Shown one piece after another: positions 20,214 to 31,336 of a stretch of DNA of 64,000 bases (its first letter is position 1; the number at the start of each line of letters is the position of its first letter). The notes below the pieces were generated by a model. The model saw nothing but the letters and a program-made list of their open reading frames with translations, made no database searches and was not told the DNA's origin. The position numbers and the translations under genes were made by a program. The stretch covers positions 496,001-560,000 of the forward strand of contig JAYWVB010000021.1 of the NCBI GenBank assembly GCA_039881045.1. Direction: 5' to 3'. Origin of the DNA: Chaetomium olivaceum. Its lineage: Eukaryota > Ascomycota > Sordariomycetes > Sordariales > Chaetomiaceae.

Positions 20214-21844
20214 CTACTGCATATCCTCGGCCTCACGGACCCTCTGCAGACCACATACAATCATTTCCTGTGCCTCATCAACGACAGGTTGTAGATCTTC
20301 CGGGGTGGCCGCCCTCCTCCGCTTTGGGGGCCTGCGTGAAGCTTCCTGGGCCTTGACAATCTCTCCTATCCTTATAAACTTATCATTTCGATCCTCACGA
20401 ATTCTCTTGTGAGTGTGAGGTTTTACGGCGCGAAAATCCTCTTCCAAGCGCTCCACTTTGGCCTGCAAAATGGCCCTCTCAGTGTTAGACTGGTCCAGTG
20501 CTTTCCCAGCCTTTGTAAGAAGGCCCCTAACGGTGCGATGACCAGGGCTTACGTGGCCTCTAGCCTCCCCCAGAGCCCTGACAATATCCAGGGACTTTTT
20601 GGTGTTGTGAAGACCCCCTCTTCTTGAGTGGGTATAGCCTCAGGGGTCAGGGGTCGCTCTGGTGGAGGGGGGGAGTCTCCTATCAACGCTTGAGGGTCAC
20701 CCAGAACCTTCTGGGGGTTGAAAGGCCATATCCCAGCTTTCTTGAAGCCGCTGCGTATATTGCGGTCTGTACAGCCGCGCTGGGAGGCCTCCCTATAGGC
20801 GAGGAAGAAGCGTTGTTTGTTGGCCGGTGCCGAGGCCAAACAGCCAGCCAGACGGAGAGTTAACTCGCGAAAGTAGGTCTTTATAGGGCTGAAAACGCTG
20901 CGATCCATGGGCTGCGTTTTATGAGAGGTGTGAGGCGGTAGAAATAAGAGGAAAACCTTGTTGCTGAAAGCTGTGGACATGAAATCGTCGGAGTCGTGGC
21001 TAGAGTGCTCGTCGAGTATAAGAAGGCGCCATTGGTTGGGGTCTGAGGGCTTCGTTTCCGGTATATACACCTCCTTAAGCCACTTCAAAGCTATTTCGGC
21101 GTTGGAGAAGCCTGTGAGAGAGTAATCGTACTTCCAATCGCGAAGTTGCTCCTGGTTTTCCATGAAAGGGGGAAACCATTGCGCCTGGAGCGAGGCCCCC
21201 GTCAAGACCACCACCGGCGTGAGCCTTATACTCACTGCCGTCCCCGCTTCTAGAACTGAGGCCCACGTGGTTGTTTTGCCGGACTGAACGAGGGCTCTAC
21301 TGGTGAGAGAATCGCCTATAACAGACCCAGCGGCTGTCTCGGTCTCTTGCATGCCGTGTTCGTCCATATTAGCTATATGACAGGGGGGGATGTTTTTGGA
21401 TTCGATTTGGTGCTTTAACCTGGCGTAGAAATCCTCGTATTTGGCCTTGGTAGAACCTTTCTTCCTCTCCGCATCCAATAGGGAGCTTCCCTTCATCTTG
21501 ACACGCGAATGCCTTCGTAGAAAGCGGTCTACCCAACGTTGGCCGAGTAGCTGGAAAACGCCAGCTTTGCTGAGGATCAACTCGGCCATTCTTTTGACCC
21601 TAGCCTTAGAGAGAGCTCGGCCAGCGGCTTCTTCATTAAGGCACCATTCAACAAGGAAGATCTCCTCTTGCGGAGAGAGCTTCATGGAGGTTAATTTGGC
21701 CTCCTTCTTGCTCACGGCGCCATGGGTCCGGCCATGGAGCGTTGCCGGTGCGACTCCCCAGTTCTCCGCCGCCTGGCGCAGCGGTTTGCCGGAATTAATT
21801 TCACCAAGCGCCGACTGAATATTTTGCTCATGCACTGAGGCCAT
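20214..21844 (-). pseudogene. Fot1/pogo transposase, frame broken near its C-terminus
   Basis: Starts at ATG 21844. The first 60 residues are a psq-like helix-turn-helix (SALGEINSGKPLRQAAENWG). A CENP-B-type DNA-binding domain follows (QRWVDRFLRRHSRVK) and then the DDE_1 catalytic domain: NMDEHGMQE, LLILDEHSSHDSDDF and FLPPHTSHKTQPMDRSVFSPI, giving the expected three acidic residues. The catalytic core is intact over 431 codons. Between 20590 and 20600 the frame is lost at CCC/AAAAA; adding one base gives DIVRALGEARGH and a coiled-coil tail (LQAKVERLEEDF) ending at 20214, as is usual for full-length relatives. Because the core is complete, a C-terminally truncated protein could still be made. 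Confidence 0.88.
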
Positions 21845-21925
21845 CTTGAATTTGGTGAGGATTGGAGTGGAATTGGGAGAGTTGTGGTGTTTGGAAATGG
21901 GGGGGCGGTCGGCGATGCATGGTGG

Positions 21926-21972
21926 AGATCATGTTCGGTTGTGGGGTCGTTCGGTTGTGGGGACAAGACTTC
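21926..21972. repeat. Right 47-bp terminal inverted repeat
   Basis: Inverse copy of 20097-20143 with no mismatch, followed by TA at 21973-21974. Confidence 0.95.
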
Positions 21973-21974
21973 TA

Positions 21975-23173
21975 TCATCATTTCATTAATAAAGCGTTTC
22001 AATACCTTACATCAATTAGGTAGGTACTCAACTGAATAACACCGAAGCTGCAGCCCTGCCATTATTGCAAAAACTTGGAATGGACGATAAGCGCTGTTTA
22101 ACATGCTATCATGCTAGCTTGGTAGGGGGAGAAAGAAAAGGAAACTACATGTACCTACCTAGGTAAGGTACCTTACCTCCTAAACTCACTTATCTTGAAT
22201 TGACCACAAATAACAGGTAGGTACCTTAGGCCTCGCTCACGAAACAAACAACCTTCTGTGAGTTTGTTATCCGCATATTTTTGAGGAGACCCAGGGAACG
22301 GAATCCCAAATAATAATATTGCGAGTTGTATTTCTATTGTGTTTTAAGGGCGTAGGGACATTTGGGCCTTGGCCACCGAGATGGGCTCGGGGATGATCCC
22401 AGAGCTCGGCCAGGAAGTAGGAACAAGGTTAGCGGCCCGGAAGTCGGGAGAGGTCTAAATAAGGAACGGGCCGTGTAAGAGGAGCGGCTGTCTCCCATAA
22501 TTGTGACCCGCCGTCGGCCATGACAGCCTCAGAGTCAACGACTTGAAACTTAGGTGCCTTACTACTTCTCGATCGGTTCATTGTGGTACTATTTCAAGTA
22601 TGTCCGATTTATTCTTTCTTCGTGATTTCGCCGGCATTATAGTAATAATGCGCACCTTGGAGTGGTGAACACTGGAGTGTCGGGGACTCCGAATACAAGC
22701 ATTTTTACCCCGGCGTTGCATCTGGTTTGGGATGCCTGCCGTCTCAATGTGGACCTGATGCTTGAGATATGGACCTGATCTGGGCGCCTCGGCGCCAAGG
22801 AAACAAGAGTCAATCTCAACGCCATCCCCAAAGAGGCAAACGCTCAACTCCAATCACATCGTGAGAGGCTCAGCTTGGCCCAGCTACTAATGACACTAGC
22901 GTGAGGATAAGCGCGAGCGGAGTCTGACGCCCAACCGAGCCTCAATGGACACGGACACGGGATGAGGTACCGCTATGGTCATTGATTCTCTCTCTTTCGA
23001 TGGTCTCTGGTTCCATTCGCGGCTAAACTTCACCACCAGCAACTTCTCGTCTTCTCCAAGTGAGAATTGGATTTCGCATCAGACCGTTCAGACGCTGTTT
23101 CGACCTCTGTGCCTCGACAGAACTCACCCTCATCTCTCCAAGCCGCCTTTTCGAGTCATTTCCAATATCCATC
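21975..23173. other. Intergenic with TACCTAGGTA-type motifs
   Basis: No supported gene over 1.2 kb. At 22146-22225 there are clustered ACCTACCTAGGTA and GGTACCTTA motifs, a common intergenic simple motif in Pezizomycotina. The last part is the promoter of the six-exon gene. Confidence 0.5.
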
Positions 23174-25371
23174 ATGAGCATCTTTGTAAATTACGACGGC
23201 CCGAAGCTGGACCATGAACAAAAACGTGTTGTCAGGTCACGGGCTATGGTAGTGGTCCGCGGCCGACGCAAGCAAGCTAAATGTCAGCTCAAATCGCGTG
23301 GGAGAGTCCCCAATGAAGAAAGGTGTCGTGAATCTCGATGGACGGCGTCTGACAATGTAGCATTGCAGGCACGTACGATGACATTGGTCCAAAACCGGAG
23401 GCTTGTCTGTAAGTGCGATATTAGTTATGCGCGTCAAGCAGCACAAACATGTTTCTCCATGTCTCCATTGGACCTTGGTTTCGTGGGCTCGGGTCGAATG
23501 CAGCATTGCCCTATTTAGGAAATTCCTCGCTAATCCATACCGACTCATCTGCGTTACACAGCTTAGCTCCGGCCCGAAATGACAGCCGCGGCAACGGCGG
23601 CCACTCGGATCCATCCGAAGACGACCTCCAGCAGCTGTTGGCCGGAAACGACCCAGCCATCAGCGCCCGGCCCGTAGCGAACACCAGCCGCAAGCGCGAC
23701 AAGACATGGATGGCCGTTACACGGCAGCGCCGGCCCAATCTGAACCCGTACGACCTCCGCGGCGCGCCACCATCATCCACCCACATGACGGGCGTCGACG
23801 CCCGCACCTTTCAGGATTACATCAGCCGGTGCGGGTCCTATTCGTCCTACCTCGACGAGGCCTTTGTGCTTGTTGGGTTTCAGCAGCCGAGCTACTTTCG
23901 CCCGGACTTGTCCAAGGCGGCCTGTATTTACATCGGTTGGCTCCTGACGGCGGGCGTGCTGGATGCTTTTCGCGGAACTCAGGATATTGCGTACCCGTAC
24001 TATGAATATCAAGCTGTGCGGGAGCTGCAAAAGTTTGTTGACGATGCCGATGCGAAACAGTTGCATGAGGTTGTGTATCCGGTGGTCATCCTGGGCATGT
24101 TTGAGGTAAGGTCCTTGCATGGAAAGGGGTGGAAAAGGGCTAGTTATGAACGAAACTGACAACCCCTACCTATCCACAGATGGTCCGCTTCAGCCCCCGC
24201 ACAATTACCCACCTAGCGGCTGTAGAGGGATTCATCAAGTCCCGCGGCGGACTCCACCTGATGCCCGATGTCATGCAGCACATCGTCCTAATGTAAACCA
24301 CCCCGATCCCTGCACCTAACCAAACCCATACAAGCCCCCCCTTACCGAGCTACCCAACGTGAAGTCTAACCCCCAAGTAGGGCCGACACACTGGAATGCA
24401 TCTGCCTCTCCACGCCCCTGGCCTTCAGCACGCTCGGTCCAGCCCCAACCACGCACCTCACCACCTCGCCCGCCTTCCCCGCCGGCGACCAGCTGCGCTC
24501 CTGCCCCCTGCTGCTCTGCGACGGCGAAGACCTGTCGCTCGCCGCGCGGTATGTCGACCCTTGCATTCGTGCAGGGCTAGTCGCCGCCCTGCAAGCTGCG
24601 AACGACACGTTCCACAGCTTCTTTGGCGGCTCGGGCCGCTTCCGCGGGGCGTCCCCTGAGTCGGACTCGGGCTCAGCGTGGAGCAGCAACGGCAGCACGG
24701 CGGTGGGCGAAGCGGTCCCCACCGATCTAGATACCCTCGCCGACGGTGTATCGTATGTTGCTGCCACAGCCGCCGCCCCGGCCCCGGCCCCGGCCCCGGT
24801 GCCAAATAGCGTGCCGGCTCGCCTGCTGGAGACGTGCGTCTTGGCGGGGCGCATCATGCGCAACACGCTGACGGATGGGTTGGATGGGTTGGATGACCCA
24901 CGGAATGGGCTTGATGTGCTGGTCATGTATGACAACGTGCGGTTTGTGGGGTTGAAGGCGTGGACGGGGCTGCCGTATGTTTATGTGTGGGTGTATGTTT
25001 GACCCCTTCTCCTGTCTCTCTTCGTTTTGCTCGATCACGGGGCGATCGTGCGCACATCACAACTGACACCTGGGGTTAGGAACCTGATCGGCTTTGCCGC
25101 GTCGAGGGATATGCGCATGAGATCGTACTTCATTGCCGAGGTTGTTCGGTGCGCTTTCAGCTACGGCTGCTATCAGATGGAGGTTTTTCAGGGTATGTTT
25201 TCTTTCTTTCCTCGCGGCGTTGTGTATGTGAGTTGTGCCAAGTGGGTAGCTGACTCGGATTTCAATACACTAGCTGTGCTCAGGAACTTCCTTCATCTCC
25301 GCAACGCCATCGCCGGCCGCAGGATGGCCTTGGCTGATTACAGCACGGGAAAAGTCCTGGGCATGTTGTAA
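23174..25371 (+). CDS. Fungal transcription-factor-like protein without a zinc cluster
   Basis: Six exons join in phase into 567 aa: 23174-23408, 23567-24105, 24180-24292, 24381-24986, 25080-25192 and 25274-25371. The N-terminus MSIFVNYDGPKLDHEQKRVV followed by a basic RSRAMVVVRGRRKQ segment is the characteristic start of a large fungal family annotated as transcription-factor-like but lacking the Zn2Cys6 cluster. The middle and C-terminal helices (DEAFVLVGFQQPSYFRPDL, MVRFSPRTITHLAAVEGFIK, ICLSTPLAFSTLG) resemble Fungal_trans_2-type domains. Exon 4 includes an AAPAPAPAP linker. The acceptor of exon 2 is the second of two close AG sites; the first would bring a stop. The exon 4 donor (GTGGGT) was chosen by phase. 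Function unknown. Confidence 0.78.
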
Positions 25372-27391
25372 ACCGGTTCTATTCTGGTTGTCGACTTAAA
25401 CTACTGATCAGCAGGCCGAGGAGGGAAACCGGACTGACGATCATGCGCTAGCAACCTTCTTGATATTCCATAGATTTCTATAAATAACAACCATTTCTAT
25501 TTTCGTTTGATCTTGACGTCGAAATCTAACAATGCAGGGAGGGAACTTACACCCTTCCTGGCCTTCCAAAAGATACCCTTCTCACAAACTCTCCTTCTTG
25601 ACCACGAATGACACTCACCTGAGTGAGGTTTCACTTTCAGCCAATGTTTCCTTTTACACGATTAGGTTCAGCTTTGAATCGCTTTTTGGGCAACTCTCTG
25701 TCATCTTTTTCCTTCGACGCATTACGCCAAGATCGTAGACTATGACTACCATAGAACAGGCTGCCGGTTATTCTGGAAGTATTAGAGTTCGACAAGCCGT
25801 TCTCCGCGCTCGTCCTCTACCTCCTGTGGCCCTGTTGCGATGCCGACCCAACACCCGAGATGTGGTGAGCTGGCGATGACTAGGGGGTTGAGACCGTCGA
25901 TAGATTTTCCGTCCACAACAAAACGCGAAAGTCTATAGTGTCGTATTCAAAGCCGGATAGAGGAGCAAAACTCGGTGTCCTCGGCCTTGGTCCGTCATGG
26001 TAACATCAGCCGCGCTGCGATGCATCTCGCATGCCAAGCGCCCCAATCCTGATCGTCGCGGCTAACTGTTCTTGTCTATGTGATTGCGCCTCACCAAACG
26101 AGAAAGCTCAACCAGTTTCATGGTGCTGTAGTGGAAGGACTCGTATTAAGCTTCTGAATATCACCGCCAAGGTCACCCAGCTTCCACTGATACAAGGCCG
26201 GCCCAGTTACCTTTGGGCTTTGGCAACTTAGTCCTCCCAGACCTCAGAGTCTCGCTGCTGATAGGGAGGTATGGTTGGCGCCGAGAAAACTCGGCATTGG
26301 CATGCGGGATTATCTTGTGTTCAAGAGATGCCTCGCCATTGTTTTGATGTAGGAGTAATCAACATAGCTATAAGGATCGGCTTGGGAAGATGGGAACCAG
26401 TAGCGGGCTCTTGAAGGTTGTCTAGCATGAATCAATCGAGCTTGATTGCAGAAGTAAAAGCTCTTGGCGAAGAACGAGAAAATATGTCCTTCCGGTTGGA
26501 TTTTCAGCCCGGCCCAGTTCAAAGTCTCCCTCCTTCGCTAGATGGCCAAGGTCGGGGGGTCGGAACCTGGAAGCTCCAGACCGTGGTTCTGGAGCCCTTA
26601 TTTCAACCTCCCAGCTGCCGGGATCATCCCATTGGAGCGCTTCCCCGCGGGAGAATGCGCCTGCAGGGTAGCATTGCAGAATTGCCGCATGATCACCACT
26701 GGCATTACCGTCTGGTGCGCTTCCCCGGATTATTTCTTTGTTCGGCGGAGGCGCCAAGCGGAAGACGGCCGCTCCGGCTACCTGGTTTGGCCGTAGTCAT
26801 TGCCGGGATACCGTTGTAAACAGTCGCTCGCTTGCTGAGGGATGCCCGCTCGGGCGTGCCAAGCACCGGATGAATGTCAACAAGGCTCCGTCTCGCTTCC
26901 CACGCTGTAACGGTGAACCTGCGAGACCTTGAGGTGTGTCGACTAGTTACTTGACCCTGTTGTTTCCAAAGTCACTTCCCGCCGAGATGACTGTTTAAAG
27001 TTGTCTTGAATACTGCCGTAGTGCCGGTGGGTTTCACATCGGCAGTTGCAAAGTGGCGGACACATGAACCCCTGATTGATGGAGTAACAGGGAGCCAGGG
27101 ATTTTGCCAGCGTCACACTGCGGTCAGTCCCTCCGTGGTAAGCGAGCCCCAAAACCTCAGCTTGCGGAGCACGGGAGTGAGGTCCGTACCCAGTATGGTT
27201 GGTACCAAACAACAACCTCGGCAGCGTCTTGGCTTAAGGTGAGGGGAGTTAGGGGGTCGGCAAACTATATATACATTCAATCAAGTGCAGCCTAGTACTT
27301 ACTCTCATGCTTGCTCTCCAGTCCTCCAGGCCTTCTTAACCCCTGACCCGCACTCCCTGTGACTGTCAAGACTCAAGCCCAGCACGCCGCC
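25372..27391. other. 2-kb intergenic region, no gene seen
   Basis: Short frames only (for example 26418-26819 plus), without domain, splice or codon support. A TATATATA stretch at about 27266 lies about 125 bp before the GH62 start and may be its TATA region. Confidence 0.5.
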
Positions 27392-28610
27392 ATGAAAATC
27401 ACCAAGTCCGACCTCAGCGCGGCCCTGCTCGCCTCGGCCCTGCCCGTGGCCCAGGCCGCGTGCAGTCTCCCGTCCAGCTACAAGTGGACTTCAAGCGGCG
27501 CTTTGGCTCAGCCAAAGTCGGGCTGGGCCAACCTCAAGGACTTCACCTACGCCCCCTTGAACGGCAAGCACCTCGTGTATGCTAGCTACTACGGAGGGAG
27601 CTATGGGTCCATGAACTTCGGCCTCTTCTCGGACTGGTCTAGCATGGGGTCAGCTAGCCAGAACAAGATGAACTCGGCCACCGTCGCGCCGACGCTCTTC
27701 TACTTCGCCCCAAAGAGCATCTGGGTCCTTGCCTACCAATGGGGCGCTACCCCCTTCTCGTACCGCACGTCAACTGACCCGACCAACCCGAACGGGTGGT
27801 CCTCAGCCCAGCCGCTCTTCTCCGGGAGCATCTCCGGCTCCGACACCGGGCCTATCGACCAAACCCTGATTAGCGACGGTACCAACATGTACCTCTTCTT
27901 CGCCGGCGACAACGGCAAGATCTACCGCGCGAGCATGCCCGTCGGCAACTTCCCGGGCAACTTCGGCTCGGGCTCCACCGTCATCATGAGCGGCGCGAAG
28001 AACGACCTCTTCGAGGCCGTGCAGGTATACACGGTAGCGGGCCAGAGCCGGCCGACATACCTCATGCTTGTGGAGTCGATCGGGTCGCAGGGGCGGTACT
28101 TCCGGTCGTACACGACCAACAACCTGGGCGGATCGTGGACGCCGCAGGCGACGAGCGAGAGCGCGCCCTTTGCCGGCAAGGCCAACAGCGGCGCGACGTG
28201 GACCAACGACATCAGCCACGGCGACCTGCTGCGCACCAGCGCCGACGAGACCATGACCATCGACCCCTGCAACCTGCAGCTGCTGTACCAGGGCCGCTCC
28301 GGCGACAGCAGCGACTACAACTCGCTGCCCTACCGTCCCGGGCTTCTCACCCTGCAGGGCGCCACCGGCGGCAGCCCCAACCCCCAGCCCACCACCAACC
28401 CCGGTACCGGTGGCGGCGCTACGGTCCCGCAGTACGGCCAGTGCGGTGGCAAGACGTACACCGGCCCGACTACCTGCGCCAGCCCGTTCAAGTGCACCTT
28501 CTCGAACGAGTGTGAGTTTACCTCTAACTTTACCCTCTCTTTCGTATACCCCAAACTATCTGGCGTTTTACTAACAATGATCTTCCGTAGGGTACTCCCA
28601 ATGCATTTAA
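27392..28610 (+). CDS. Secreted GH62 alpha-L-arabinofuranosidase with C-terminal CBM1
   Basis: Removes arabinose side chains from arabinoxylan outside the cell. Exons 27392-28511 and 28591-28610 give 379 aa. A signal peptide covers about residues 1-22 (ALLASALPVAQA). The GH62 domain runs to about residue 325 with the expected acidic residues in WANLKDFTY, GPIDQTLISDG and DLFEAVQVY. A Gly/Pro/Thr linker (NPQPTTNPGTGGG) leads to a fungal cellulose-binding module, YGQCGGKTYTGPTTCASPFK to the end NEWYSQCI, with its cysteines and aromatic residues. The 79-nt intron falls inside the last codons of the module, so an unspliced reading loses WYSQCI. Expression is probably induced by plant cell-wall sugars, by family knowledge. 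The start is the first ATG before the signal peptide. Confidence 0.95.
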
Positions 28611-29856
28611 CGGGTGATGGGCATCAGTGGGAAGCGGTGAATGCGGCGAAATCGACGGATGGTTACTCTACAATAACTCGTCGAAGCCTTGGAGGAGCAG
28701 AGCCTGGTTTCGCTACTTTCACTGTGTATAGTGACATATCTCGTACATACAATCGAACATACTTTATGGCCTTGGAATCTGTTGTGAAATTCAGCAGCTG
28801 TGACCCCTTTAGAGCGGTGTAAATGTGTACGTACATAGCACATCCTTGGCTCAGCTCGGTCGGTTGTGGTAGCCAGCATGATACATACCTCTCTCTCTTC
28901 TCTTGCGATTCCTGTAACCGAATCTGACAAGGCATTTCTGATGCACGTTGATTATGATCCAATGTATCGGTTTGGGAAGCCAGGAGCCTTGTTTGAACAT
29001 AGCTAAAGTACCATAGGTATCTAACCTCATCGGCCTCGTAACCTCTGAAGAACATGTACCAAGTCCAGGAACTAGTTCATCTAATCAACCTCTGCATCTC
29101 CATAGTTTGGCATTCAGCCATTGGAGACATGCCGGTATTACTGGATTATTCCAACAGTATTGCCATACTGACTGCCTCAGGAGTTACAATTTGTGATTCG
29201 GGTAAATACCAGGGACCTGCTTTTTTTTACATCACGGCCATGAAGCTTTGATAAACGGTGTTTATGGATAATTTACTAAATTTGCGGCATTTGACGACGC
29301 CGGTGACAGCAAAAAGCAATCAGCATCTCCCAGAGTCCTTCCGACTTCTCCGGTGAGCGTCATAGGGTGACGCGAAACCTGAAACCAAGCCGCCAAGTTC
29401 GGGACTGCAAAGCTTTGCCTTCTTCATGGTACCCTCATTGGCGCGGGAATGGCTGCATAGAGTGCGTGATGTGGTATTAAAGGCGGAAGATTAAAACGCA
29501 GGGGTTGAGGGACTGCCGGCGTCCTGAGAACGTGAATGGAGGAAACAGCGGGCGGATTACATCCCATATTGAGGGGTATACGCCATAGGTATACGCCGTG
29601 CAGGTTGTAATTAATAGCCATGAGAATAATATACCATGTCCTTGCAACCAACGTATGATCATCGATGCCAATTGGCCTCTTTTTGTGTAACGTCAACGCC
29701 AAGGGAAAGCTCCCTTAGAAGAGTACCCCTGATTAAGGGGCGGTGGTTGGCATGGTAACTGGTGCTCGCTCACAGTTACACCGAGGACAACGACGTGGAA
29801 GGCACCTGCAACTTGATTTCTTCTTCACGAGCAGCCACAAAACGCCCCCTTCTATT
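28611..29856. other. Intergenic, no gene seen
   Basis: 1.2 kb between the 3' ends of the GH62 gene and the TTL-family pseudogene. Moderately AT-rich, with only small unsupported frames. Confidence 0.5.
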
Positions 29857-31336
29857 CTATCGATCTATCGATCTATCACTTTCATTCGGCAGAATCTCGG
29901 TGATGTTGCTCTTCCCCAGCTTGTCGGTCTCATCCAACACCTCCACCAGCCGGTTCCTGACAGCCGCATTCTTGGCGTCCCCGGCTCAGCCTTGCCCATG
30001 TGCTCCATGGTAGCACAAATAACAGCCTCCATCAGGCGAAGGGCCATGGGGCCGGCGACACCGTGCTGGTAGAAGGCCGGGGCCTCATTCACCTCGAGCA
30101 ACCAGGCGTTACCCGCGGCGTCGACAAGAAAGTCAAGCGCAAACAACTCAAAGCACTTATCCAGGTGGTGAACTTATCCGCCATAGTATGTACAGCGGCG
30201 CGGAACAGCTCGGCCGTGATCCCACAAATCTGATAAAACACGTGCGTCTTCCAATCCGGACGGTCGGGAAACATGCCGCTCCCATCCGCCGCCAGAAGTC
30301 GCGCATCGACTCGCGCGCCACAAACTCCTCCTCGTCCTGCAGCGCCGTGTTGGTCAGCGACGACTTGAGGCTCGGGTTCTCCCACGGCGGCTGGTAGGCC
30401 TCGACGGCCAGCAGCGCAGCATCTCGCGCGCCACGTGCACCTTGAGCCGGCCCATCGACAGCGCGTAGGAGCGGACGTGCCACTTGCGCCCGTCGAGTGG
30501 CGGGATGGCGACGATGTAGCGCTGGGCGACGAAGGCGCGCATCTGGGCGGATGGGATGCGCCCGCCGGCTTTGAAGATGTACTGCGGCTTCTTGGCGCGG
30601 ATCGGCTTTTGGGAGGAGTCCTTTTTGGAGCTGTTGAGGGAGAGGGCGCTGGTGGTCGTGACGAGGACGTCGAGGCTCTCCAGGCCGGGGTGGTCAGCGT
30701 GGGAGAGAAGCTGTGGCCGTTGTCCTTTTCGCTCTCGACGGATGTGTCGGTCACTGCTCCGCCCTCCTCGCTTCCATCGCTCCCCTCCTCGTCGTCGTCA
30801 TCAGTTTCGTTCTCGGCGAGTTCGAGGTTGCTTGCGAGTTCTTCGATGGTGCTGAAGAGCCTGATCTCCGGCGCCGCAGTCGACGAGCGCGGGTTTGAGA
30901 ATCCACCACTCGCGGTCTTGCGCGTCCTTGGCCTCGTTCTGCTCTAGCGAGTACAGCAGCGAGAGGTCGTCGGCTGCCATCAAGGCGTCATCAACATACT
31001 CGGCGTAGTCCAGCGTCAGCGCACGGTGAGCGGGACATGCTTCCGGAGGATGCTGTCCGGCCGCTTGGCGGCCCAGTACTCGACGGACGCGGCGAGGAAG
31101 TCCTTCGTGCGAGGGCATCACTGTTGGGATACGCGTTGATGAGGGGGTCTTGGCTACGTTGACGGCGGCAAAGTTCTGCGTCAGAGCCCAGCCGTCGCAG
31201 TACTGGAAGACGGTATCCGCGCGATGGGAAACTGGGCGAAGTCGTCGATGAAGATGGCCTCCGGGACGTGCTGCCGGATGAACGACTTGATGTGCTCGTT
31301 CAGCCAGGGGGCGGATGAGTTGATGAAGGCGTGCAT
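29857..31336 (-). pseudogene. Tubulin-tyrosine-ligase-family (Pby1-like) gene with many one-base frameshifts
   Basis: Pieces of one TTL/ATP-grasp protein occur in order on the minus strand but in changing frames: MHAFINSSAPWLNEHIKSFI at 31336, VFQYCDGWALTQNFAAVNVA, LDYAEYVDDAL...EWWILKP, an acidic insert, IPSAQMRAFVAQRYIVAIPP with GRKWHVRSYAL, LLAVEAYQPPWENPSLKSSL, and the ATP-site end ALDFLVDAAGNAWLLEVNEA. The final part reads through EVLDETDKLG to a TAG at 29859-29857. At least eight breaks are seen (near 31225, 31170, 31110, 31022, 30890, 30700, 30420, 30170 and 29990). Almost every one is repaired by adding a single base, often in a short run, and no nonsense substitution is needed. It appears to be a single-exon gene of about 490 codons. 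It is either a young pseudogene or badly called sequence. Confidence 0.8.

Larger units (their letters stand above)
20097..21972 (-). mobile_element. Complete Fot1/pogo-type (Tc1/mariner) DNA transposon
   Basis: An 1876-bp element bounded by TA on both sides (20095-20096 and 21973-21974), the target duplication of Tc1/mariner elements. The ends are perfect 47-bp inverted repeats starting GAAGTCTTGTCCCC. The single transposase gene is on the minus strand and fills most of the element. Perfect identity of the two ends indicates recent insertion; in a genome with active RIP, this element has escaped it or arrived late. Confidence 0.95.

Noticed and set aside
24366..24935. Minus-strand frame of 189 codons
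   Set aside because: It lies opposite exon 4 of the six-exon plus-strand gene, whose splice phases all agree.
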